A stretch of 64,000 nucleotides of DNA from an uncultured Bacteroidota bacterium (lineage in GTDB: Bacteria; Bacteroidota; Bacteroidia; Chitinophagales; Chitinophagaceae), in the NCBI GenBank assembly GCA_903887415.1, contig CAISPO010000003.1, positions 1-64,000 on the forward strand. The letters run 5' to 3'. The position numbers and the translations under genes were made by a program. Within the stretch, counting starts at the first letter, position 1. Each line of letters opens with the position of its first letter. The notes under the pieces were generated by a model. It was given only the letters and a program-made list of their open reading frames with translations, did no database searches and was not told the DNA's origin. This document shows, one piece after another, positions 50,264 through 58,122 of this stretch.

Positions 50264-53200
50264 TTAGCGGTACAGCCACACACGCATCAGCGATAACAGT
50301 TGTTCAATATTTACAGGTTTTGATACATAGTCAGACATACCGGCTGCAAGGCATTTTTCCCTGTCTCCCTTCATAGCCTTGGCAGTAAGCGCTATTATAG
50401 GCAGCTTATCATATTTAACCATGCTCCTTATTTGTTTCGCTGCCTCATACCCATCCATTTCCGGCATCATTACATCCATCAGCACAATATCAATTTCCGG
50501 GTGGGCGGCGAGCATCTGCAATGCTGCCTTGCCATTTTCCGCTGTCAGGCAATTCAAGCCTTCTTCTTCCAGCGCGTTATTCAGCGAATATATGTTCCTG
50601 ATGTCATCATCTACTACCAGGGCTGTTTTGTTCTTTAATACCTCATCCGTTTTGTGCAGCTTCCGTATGATGTTCTGTTTTTCCTTTGGCAGCCTCGACT
50701 CCACCCTATGCAGGAATAGAGTTGTTTCATCCAGCAGCCGCTCGTTTGAGTCCACTGTTTTAAGTACCACTGTATTCGCCAGTTTGTTCAGGCGGCTGGT
50801 TTCATCTTTTGAAAGGTCTTTACCGGTATAAACAATGATCGGGGTCTTCTTAAGATCAGCGTTGTCTTTTATTTTCTGCATCAGGGTGAACCCGGTCATA
50901 TCCGGCAAGCCCAGATCAACGATCACACAGTCAAAACTGTCTTTGCACATCATTTCGTAAGCCTCATTGCCGGAATATGCCGAGAAACACTTTACATCGC
51001 CATTGCCTATCAGTTCCCTTATGGCTTCGTTGTGCCCTTTATTATCTTCAACGATCAGCAGTTTTTTCAGCTTTTTGCTCACAAACTCCTCTATCCTGTT
51101 AAACGCATTCTGCAGGTCATTTTTTGAGATCGGTTTTTGCATAAAATCAAATGCCCCAAGTTCCAGCCCTTCCTTTTTCATATCGTATCCGGAGATGATC
51201 TGCACAGGAATGTGCCGCAATTCGGGGTCTGCTTTTAGCAGTTTGAGTACATCTGTGCCATCCATTACCGGCAGCTTCATGTCCAGGATTATTGCGTCTG
51301 GCTTATAATGCCGTGCGTAGCTGAGTCCGGTATTACCTTCATAAGCAATGATTCCCTTATACTGGCGCTCCCTGCCAAATGCCAGCAGCACCTGGGCAAA
51401 TTCCTTATCATCTTCCATGATGAGCATTGTCTTGTCATTCTCGCTGATATTATTCCTGTCGTCTATAGCCTCCCCTTCCAGGAAAGCGGGTTTTTCAATT
51501 TTCCGGCTTTTTTGCGGCGCATCGCTCTTCGTGCTTTTCACTTCTATGGTGCGTTCAGCAGGTTCGGTGATCGTAGCATCATATTTCAAAGGCAGGTAGA
51601 GTGTAAATGTGCTTCCTTTACCTTCTTCGCTCTTCAGGTGTATCTCGCCACCCAGTGCATTGGCCAGCTCACGGCTAATGGACAGGCCCAGGCCTGTTCC
51701 GCCATACTTACGCTTTGTTGACCCATCCGCTTGCTGGAAGGCCTCAAATATAATGCCCAGTTTGTCAGTGGGTATGCCTATACCTGTATCGGTAACGGAG
51801 ATGGAAATGATTCCCGGTGACTGATGGAGCCTTGGGTTTTTAAACTGAATGTCACTTTTATTTGCCTTGCTCACCGATAGCCCGACCTTTCCACCCTTGC
51901 CGGTAAATTTAAATGCGTTGGATAATAGGTTCCTCAGTATCTGCTCCAGCCGTTGTTTGTCTGTTTCTATTTCCTCAGGTAATTCCTTTTCGTTCAACTG
52001 GAATGCAAACTCTATTGATTTATTTTTTGCAACTTCTGAAAACATAGCCGCAATATCCGTTTTAACCTCGGCAAATGAAACACCTGCAATATCGAGCTCC
52101 ATCTTACCAGACTCCACTTTTGAAAGATCGAGTATCTCATTGATTAAGTCTAGCAGGTCCGTGCCGGAGTTGTATATATTTCTCGCGAACTCCACTTCTT
52201 TTTCGCCCAGTGATTTACTCTTGTTTTCCGCCAGTAACTGCGCCAATATAAGTACGCTGTTCAGTGGTGTGCGCAGTTCGTGCGACATATTGGCAAGAAA
52301 TTCAGATTTATACTTGCTGGTCACTTCAAGCTCACGCGCCTTAGTCTCTATATCCATTTTAGCGTTCTCCAGTTTCTCTTTCTGCTCTTCCAGCAGGTTG
52401 GCTTTTTCCTCCAGCTCCTCATTGGTTTGCTGCCGTTCTTCCTGCTGGGTTTTCAACGACGCTTCCGATTTTTCAAGCAGTTCGGTTTTTTCCTGCAGCT
52501 CTTCATTCGATTGTTTTAGCTCTTCCTGCTGTGTCTCGAGTTCCTCAGCCTGGCGCTGTGTTTCTTCCAGCAGTTCTTTCAGTTTTGTACGCGACTGGGC
52601 AGCGTTAATTACTATGGCAATATTCTCCCCTATGCTGCTTAAAAACTCCATTTGCAATGGTGAGAATTCTTTCGCAGAGCCTATTTCAATTACCCCTTTC
52701 AACGCGTTCTCCTGCACCAGGGGAAAAACGATCAGGTTTTTAGGTACAGCGTTGCCAAGACCTGAATTTATCCTGATATAGTCATCGGGAACTTCCGTGA
52801 ACACAATCACTTTCTTCTCTGCTGCAGCCTGGCCCACAAGGCCTTCACCAACCTTAATGATGTTGGTATTTTGTTTCCGGAAATTATACGCATAGCTGCC
52901 CGATAAGTTTAGTTCCCCGTTATCAAAGAGATACATGGCGCCTATTTGCGTATTCAAGTAAGTGCATAACTGTGTAATGATGGATTGAGCCAATTCTGCT
53001 TCCGTTTTTTCTCCCCTTAATCTTTCGTTCAGCTCAAAATTCCCGGTAAGTATCCAGTTCCGCTCGGCAGCTTCCTGCTCGGCCTTTTTAAGTGCCCGAA
53101 GATTAGTGTTGATCACAACAAATACACTGATCAATACGATAGCAACAACGATAAGCAACGTAATAAAAACTATGTTGAAGCTATTGGCATCTTCTTCACT

Positions 53201-53719
53201 TGATTTTTTTCGCTCAGCAAGAAGGTTGCTTTCAATACCCTTGGCTTCAGCAATAGTTTTCCTTATTCCGTCTTCTATCTGTTTTCCCTTTCCCGTAGCC
53301 ATCTCGGCCCTTGCCTTTTCAAAATTTTCCCTGCGAAATGCAATAACTTCTTTTAGGTATTCCTGGCTGGCACCGACCTCCTTCTCAAGTGCCCCTATAT
53401 TTTTTTGCTGTACAGGATTATCTGTAGTTAGGTTCCTTACCTCGTTTATATGCTGGTGGATGGTGTCAAATGCATCATTGTAGGGCTCCAGGAAAACCTC
53501 ATTGCCGGTCACAACATAGCCTCTCACACCCGTTTCCGCATCTACAGTTTTAGTAAGAATCTGGTCAAATTGTTTTATGACCTGGTTGGTATGGTTGACC
53601 CATTGTGTGGTATCAATAAACTTTTCATTGTTCCTTACTGCAAATATTGCTGTCGCAACCAGTATAACGGAGCAAACAAGAAATCCAGTCAGAATTTTCT
53701 GGCTAAGAGTCATTTTCAT
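50264..53719 (-). CDS. Hybrid histidine kinase: CHASE3-GAF-HisKA-HATPase-REC-REC-REC
   Basis: The first gene of the operon, 1151 residues. An N-terminal helix (~8-28), a CHASE3 sensor in the periplasm (~30-180), a second helix (~183-205), GAF (~235-375), a long coiled coil (~378-470, rich in Glu/Gln/Lys), HisKA with His480 (NMSHELRTPLN), HATPase (~590-712; NLLSNAFKFT, DTGIGIP, GGTGLGLSIS) and three receivers with Asp813 (ILDMKLPVMDG), Asp935 (IVDLGLPDMTG) and Asp1082 (LMDVMMPEMDG). CHASE3 senses an unknown external cue. The three receivers suggest a relay. Two later receivers in the operon would take phosphate from it. Confidence 0.95.
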   Translation of the reverse strand: MKMTLSQKILTGFLVCSVILVATAIFAVRNNEKFIDTTQWVNHTNQVIKQFDQILTKTVDAETGVRGYVVTGNEVFLEPYNDAFDTIHQHINEVRNLTTDNPVQQKNIGALEKEVGASQEYLKEVIAFRRENFEKARAEMATGKGKQIEDGIRKTIAEAKGIESNLLAERKKSSEEDANSFNIVFITLLIVVAIVLISVFVVINTNLRALKKAEQEAAERNWILTGNFELNERLRGEKTEAELAQSIITQLCTYLNTQIGAMYLFDNGELNLSGSYAYNFRKQNTNIIKVGEGLVGQAAAEKKVIVFTEVPDDYIRINSGLGNAVPKNLIVFPLVQENALKGVIEIGSAKEFSPLQMEFLSSIGENIAIVINAAQSRTKLKELLEETQRQAEELETQQEELKQSNEELQEKTELLEKSEASLKTQQEERQQTNEELEEKANLLEEQKEKLENAKMDIETKARELEVTSKYKSEFLANMSHELRTPLNSVLILAQLLAENKSKSLGEKEVEFARNIYNSGTDLLDLINEILDLSKVESGKMELDIAGVSFAEVKTDIAAMFSEVAKNKSIEFAFQLNEKELPEEIETDKQRLEQILRNLLSNAFKFTGKGGKVGLSVSKANKSDIQFKNPRLHQSPGIISISVTDTGIGIPTDKLGIIFEAFQQADGSTKRKYGGTGLGLSISRELANALGGEIHLKSEEGKGSTFTLYLPLKYDATITEPAERTIEVKSTKSDAPQKSRKIEKPAFLEGEAIDDRNNISENDKTMLIMEDDKEFAQVLLAFGRERQYKGIIAYEGNTGLSYARHYKPDAIILDMKLPVMDGTDVLKLLKADPELRHIPVQIISGYDMKKEGLELGAFDFMQKPISKNDLQNAFNRIEEFVSKKLKKLLIVEDNKGHNEAIRELIGNGDVKCFSAYSGNEAYEMMCKDSFDCVIVDLGLPDMTGFTLMQKIKDNADLKKTPIIVYTGKDLSKDETSRLNKLANTVVLKTVDSNERLLDETTLFLHRVESRLPKEKQNIIRKLHKTDEVLKNKTALVVDDDIRNIYSLNNALEEEGLNCLTAENGKAALQMLAAHPEIDIVLMDVMMPEMDGYEAAKQIRSMVKYDKLPIIALTAKAMKGDREKCLAAGMSDYVSKPVNIEQLLSLMRVWLYR

Positions 53720-53910
53720 GGGAAGATTATTAAAAGTAGAATAAGGTGGAATGAAGATAAATAAATAATTTCAATGATTCTTACCATATCCCATAAAATC
53801 AAGCCATGGTAATAGTGAATATCCAAATTACAGCTAAATGAACAAGTAAATACGGCGGAAAAGCTGGAAAAAAAGAGCTTTTTGCACCTATTGCCCGATT
53901 TTAGAATATT

Positions 53911-53918
53911 TATCTTTG
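53911..53918 (+). promoter_or_regulatory. -7 box (TATCTTTG) before the receiver/H-box gene
   Basis: TATCTTTG with TTG at 53891-53893, 17 bp away. The start ATG at 54000 is about 80 bases on, so the leader would be long by comparison with others here. Confidence 0.45.
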
Positions 53919-53999
53919 TTGTTAACCGTTTACATATTCTCCCGCTATGGCAACATAAATTATACAAACCAGAATATGTGAGGGGTTTAACTTGTGGCT

Positions 54000-54638
54000 A
54001 TGGAAAAAGCATTAAAAATTCTTTTTAACGAAGACCTTGATTCAGACATTGACCTGCTGTACTTTGAGCTGAAAAGAAACAGGTTCCCTTATATTTCCGA
54101 ACACGTACAGACCCGCGAGGGCTTCGAAAAAGCCCTGGATAAATTTCGTCCGGATATTATCCTATCAGATTATTCACTCCCCTCATTTGATGGATTAACT
54201 GCGCTACAGATCAAACAGGAAAAATATCCCGATACCCCCTTTATCCTGGTATCCGGTACAATAGGCGAAGAAAATGCGGTTGAGCTTATCCGGAATGGAG
54301 CGACCGATTACGTGCTAAAGAATAAGTTATTCACCCTGATCCCGAAAATGGACCGGGCAATGGAAGATGCGCAAAAAAGAAAAGAAAAAAGAATTGCCGA
54401 TGAGATACTTAGAAAACAGTATAAAGCACTGTTCGAGATCGCTTCGCTTCAGTCTCACCAGGTCAGGGGGCCTATCGCCAGTATCCTTGGGCTCATCAAC
54501 CTGTTCAATTTTGACGAGCCGGCCGACCCTATGAATACCGAAATAATAAGGAATCTACAGGTGGCCACTTTAGCATTCGATGATGTGATCTACTCGATCG
54601 TAGAAAAGACTAATGAAATCAAAAGCATGGTAGCATAA
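54000..54638 (+). CDS. Receiver domain fused to an H-box helix, no ATPase
   Basis: The 212-residue protein (ATG at 54000; GTG at 53994 would add two residues) has a receiver (~1-125; phospho-Asp57 in IILSDYSLPSFDG; Lys107 in DYVLKN) followed by a helical region with SHQVRGPIASILGL (His153), which resembles the H-box of a kinase's dimerisation domain, and ends without N/G boxes. It is divergent from the hybrid kinase gene, 280 bases away. This looks like a phosphotransfer component that lacks its own ATPase. Whether His153 is phosphorylated is inference. Confidence 0.75.
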   Translation: MEKALKILFNEDLDSDIDLLYFELKRNRFPYISEHVQTREGFEKALDKFRPDIILSDYSLPSFDGLTALQIKQEKYPDTPFILVSGTIGEENAVELIRNGATDYVLKNKLFTLIPKMDRAMEDAQKRKEKRIADEILRKQYKALFEIASLQSHQVRGPIASILGLINLFNFDEPADPMNTEIIRNLQVATLAFDDVIYSIVEKTNEIKSMVA

Positions 54639-54716
54639 CTACCTAAAACTAAAAATCCCCGAGAGCTACTGTCCGACAGCGCATTGGGGGAAATTTCGTG
54701 CAGCAAGCTGCAAATA

Positions 54717-55553
54717 CTATACTACAATTTCTGTGCCAGTTTCGCTTTCATCTGCCGGAGGCAGCATACCTTCCGGATGCTCTTCAGCAAGAGGCACATC
54801 TTGCCGCTCTCCTTCCGGGTTCCATTCCACTATAAAATTATTCCTGCCCGTGCCTATTAGTATGGCCATAAATTTCTGCTGTATCAGCTCCAGCATCGCG
54901 AGGAAGGTAAAAATGGCATGTATCCTGTTCTCGCAGGCGGCAAACAGCATTTCGAATGGCACACGCTTCTTTTCCTGCAGGTGGTCTATCAAAAACGTAC
55001 GCTGCCCTTCCAGGCTGTAATTATATTTTACCACCACATGCTGCGGCTTCAGGTTGCGCTCATTGAATTTTTTAATAACCTTTTCATAAGCCTGCAACAG
55101 TTTATACATCGTCACCGCCTGTATCTCTGTACCTTCCGAATAAGAATCACCCAGCCGGTCCATCTCCAGCTTTATATTGCCGCGCTTCTGCTGCATCAGG
55201 CGGTCGGCTTCCATCACCATCATCGTCTCCGATGCTTCTTTGAACCTTTTGTACTCCAGTATTTTGTCCACCAGTTCCTGGCGTGGGTCTATTTCTTTTC
55301 CAGTTGCATCCACCTCGCGGCGTGGCAGCAACATACGCGCCTTTATGCGCATGAGCGTGGAGACAAACAAAATGAACTCGCTCGCCAGCTCTATATTCAG
55401 ATTTTCGAGCGTATGTATGTAGCTGAGAAATTCGTTGGTGATCTTTGCAATCGGTATGTTGTATATATCCAGCTCGTCCCGCTCTATAAAAAATAGCAGC
55501 AGGTCGAATGGCCCTTCAAACTGGGGCAGCTTTATCTGGTAAGATGCGGACAT
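54717..55553 (-). CDS. scpA: Segregation and condensation protein A
   Basis: ScpA is the kleisin subunit of the bacterial condensin (with SMC and ScpB). The 278 residues start with the family motif YQIKLPQFEGPFDLLLFFIERDELDIYNIPIAKIT, then a helical middle and a C-terminal winged helix (FEMLFAACENRIHAIFTFLAMLELIQQKFM). ScpB and SMC are not in the window. The tail (~245-278) is acidic, with LAEEHPEGMLPPADESETG. A TACTTTTG box at 55562-55569 lies 9 bases before the ATG, so the mRNA is nearly leaderless. Confidence 0.95.
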   Translation of the reverse strand: MSASYQIKLPQFEGPFDLLLFFIERDELDIYNIPIAKITNEFLSYIHTLENLNIELASEFILFVSTLMRIKARMLLPRREVDATGKEIDPRQELVDKILEYKRFKEASETMMVMEADRLMQQKRGNIKLEMDRLGDSYSEGTEIQAVTMYKLLQAYEKVIKKFNERNLKPQHVVVKYNYSLEGQRTFLIDHLQEKKRVPFEMLFAACENRIHAIFTFLAMLELIQQKFMAILIGTGRNNFIVEWNPEGERQDVPLAEEHPEGMLPPADESETGTEIVV

Positions 55554-55561
55554 TTAAAATT

Positions 55562-55569
55562 CAAAAGTA
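55562..55569 (-). promoter_or_regulatory. -7 box (TACTTTTG) of scpA
   Basis: The minus strand reads TACTTTTG, 8 bases before the ATG. No -33 TTTG at the usual distance. Confidence 0.55.
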
Positions 55570-55778
55570 AAAAATCAAAAACGTACTTGCTGTTTCGCAC
55601 GTGAGGGGGACAAAAATAACTTTTTAAAGGCAGATATCAATAAGATTTTAAAATGGGTGGATTTCAAATCTTCGCGAACTGGCTAGCGCAGGCTCTGTGC
55701 TTTTTCCACCTAGACAGTGATAATACTACGCCTTGCAAAAATCAAGCGATCCTTTAATCACGAAAATCCAAGTTCAAA

Positions 55779-57935
55779 CTACTCTTTCACAAACTTCCGC
55801 ACTTCATTATTCACTCTTACAAAGTAAACCCCACTTGGCAGCGCACTCACATCAATACTGGTCTGCCGCCCACCACCTGCAATCCCGATAGCTATCGGGA
55901 GCGAGCTGTACACCACTTGTCCCAAAGGATTGCTAATAACCACAGAAGCTATCTGCCCAGCCGAAGTAACAGTTAGCAAATTGCTCGCAGGATTTGGAAA
56001 CAATTCAATCTTATTATCGTTGGTTGGAACGGACTGCACCCCAGCCACGCAGGCTAAAACTGAATCTGTTGCGGTTACATAGCAATCTGCTGATATCGCG
56101 TAAGTTATGGTCACTTCGCCGGTGGCGATACCTGTAACGATTCCTGTAACGGAACCAACTGTAGCAACACTTGAATTACTGGTGCTCCATACTCCACCCG
56201 GAGTTGCATCAGACAGATCTATTGATCCAAGACATAAGTCGGCTGGGCCAACTATGGCCGATGGAGCGGGCATTACCGTTACTGTCGTTGTTACATACCC
56301 GCCACCAATTGAATAGGTAATTACTGCAACGCCGAGACCACCACCTACTACCAAACCAGTTCCTGAGCCTACTATTGCCACGCCAACATTGCTGCTGCTC
56401 CATATACCACCTCCGGTAGGCTCATTTAGTGCCAGTGTATCGCCCTTGCATAAAACAGAGTCACCGGTTATCAGGCTGATTGGGCTGCCGCAAGCGACAT
56501 TAGGCTTATATTTTGCCACAAAGTTAAACTCCAGTGTGCCGAAAGGGCCCGGGCCATAAAGCGTATCGCTGCCAACGATCATGGTATATGTTTCATAGTC
56601 GCCTTCTACAAATATATTCCCAGACTTATCAATAGCGATACTGTTCAGATCATCACCTCCGGATGGCAACGTAGCGCCCGCTAAATAGCTGCCAGACGAA
56701 CTCCACCCGGCAATAAACATTGGGTCGCCTGTAACCGTGTCTGATGAAAGAATGTGCCCATCAATGGTATCAGTGCATACCCCGGTCCCTAACGTCGCAC
56801 TCACCCAAACATTTCCGCAGGAATCAATGGCTGGCATCCAGGGAAAAACATACTTCCCTTGCATTAATTTCACCCATGTCACGCTCCCTGCCGAGTCAAA
56901 TTTAGCCAGGAACCCATAGTCCGTATACCACGGCATGGGCAATGAGTCCGCTGGGCTTAAGTGCAGTACACAGGAAAAATACCCCCCGGTAAGGTAAACA
57001 TCTTCATCAGCGTTGGTTGCTACCCCTGTAAATTCATCACCACCACTGCTGCCTCCGGTTCCTCTTGCCCAGATAGGGTTACCATTACTGTCTAGTTTTG
57101 CCAGATACCCTGTGCCATTTGCGTGCGTACCGGTATCAACCAGGATATCAGTCCCAAAAAATAATGAATCGGAATCAAAAAATCCGGATATATATATCTT
57201 ATGAGATGGCGTTACTGCAATACCGCCGGGTTGCGTACTTCCCATAGGTCCAGCCTTGAAACCTTTTACCCAGATCGCGTTGCCGAAAGAGTCGAATTTA
57301 CCAACGAAAACATCACCGTAATTAGCGCTGTCCAGCGTATATCCGTCTATTGAAGCAGTGCCCGCATATGGATAAGTCATGTAAACATTGCCCCGTTCGT
57401 CGGTTGTAATGCAATTACTTCCGAAAGGATCCCCTATATATGGCTCATTATACGTGTGCAGGTCGCCTATGTTCTCCAGCCATTTTACATTACCCGATGA
57501 ATCGATTTTTGCGAGAAAAAGATAGCCGGTGGGCGAACCCGGCTCGCCTATTGAATAACCGCCAAAAGTCATGGTATGATTATGAACTCCTATCAGATAC
57601 TCGTTGCCAAACACATCAGTTGTTAACCCAATTGGTGCGGTAGTGTTCCAAGGATCATTACTACTAATAGCCCACTTTATATTGCCCGTACTGTCATACT
57701 TCACAACGTAGGCTCCATGCCCGGCAAGCGAATAGGACGCAAAATGAACAGTATCCGCATGAAAACCAGCTACGTAAACACTGCCGGATGCATCGGTAGA
57801 ACAATAATATCCCTCACTTAATCCACCAGATGCACCCTTGCCCCATTTCCATACCTGGGCATTAACAATACCCACGCCGCCAGTTATCAGCGCAACCAGG
57901 AAAAGGACGAAGAGTACCAGGGAGCACTTTTTCAT
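55779..57935 (-). CDS. Large T9SS-exported protein with SBBP-like and Ig-like repeats, copy 1
   Basis: The 718-residue protein has a signal peptide (VLFVLFLVALITGGVGIVNAQ), then SBBP-like beta-propeller repeats (~30-460; AYVVKYDSTGNIKWAIS, GYLFLAKIDSSGNVKWLEN, DVFVGKFDSFGNAIWVKGF), two Ig-like repeats (~480-640; GGGIWSSSNVGVAIVGSGTGLVVG, GGVWSTSNSSVATVGSVTGIVTG) and a T9SS type A sorting domain (~650-718; IELFPNPASNLLTVTS, LPSGVYFVRVN). Close paralogue of the next gene upstream. A palindromic repeat is embedded in the sorting-domain coding region (55883-55900). Likely a surface or secreted protein; function unknown. Confidence 0.88.
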   Translation of the reverse strand: MKKCSLVLFVLFLVALITGGVGIVNAQVWKWGKGASGGLSEGYYCSTDASGSVYVAGFHADTVHFASYSLAGHGAYVVKYDSTGNIKWAISSNDPWNTTAPIGLTTDVFGNEYLIGVHNHTMTFGGYSIGEPGSPTGYLFLAKIDSSGNVKWLENIGDLHTYNEPYIGDPFGSNCITTDERGNVYMTYPYAGTASIDGYTLDSANYGDVFVGKFDSFGNAIWVKGFKAGPMGSTQPGGIAVTPSHKIYISGFFDSDSLFFGTDILVDTGTHANGTGYLAKLDSNGNPIWARGTGGSSGGDEFTGVATNADEDVYLTGGYFSCVLHLSPADSLPMPWYTDYGFLAKFDSAGSVTWVKLMQGKYVFPWMPAIDSCGNVWVSATLGTGVCTDTIDGHILSSDTVTGDPMFIAGWSSSGSYLAGATLPSGGDDLNSIAIDKSGNIFVEGDYETYTMIVGSDTLYGPGPFGTLEFNFVAKYKPNVACGSPISLITGDSVLCKGDTLALNEPTGGGIWSSSNVGVAIVGSGTGLVVGGGLGVAVITYSIGGGYVTTTVTVMPAPSAIVGPADLCLGSIDLSDATPGGVWSTSNSSVATVGSVTGIVTGIATGEVTITYAISADCYVTATDSVLACVAGVQSVPTNDNKIELFPNPASNLLTVTSAGQIASVVISNPLGQVVYSSLPIAIGIAGGGRQTSIDVSALPSGVYFVRVNNEVRKFVKE
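55883..55900. repeat. TCCCGATAGCTATCGGGA palindrome inside coding sequence
   Basis: An 18-base perfect palindrome within the sorting domain of T9SS copy 1. Read on the minus strand it encodes part of SLPIAIGIAGG, residues missing from copy 2, so it is an insertion kept in frame. Confidence 0.75.
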
Positions 57936-58122
57936 AAAATTATATTGAATGTGTTAAGAAGCATTGTAACAATAAATATAAAGATACCATCATCAATTTA
58001 TAAAAAACAGAGCATCGGTCCACTATCCGTTTTTCACAAAATCAGTACCCATATATAGAAGACGTAGAAACCCAACAAAATGTGAGTAGTGCGGAGAAAA
58101 TTCCAGCTTCCAAAACCAAGGC

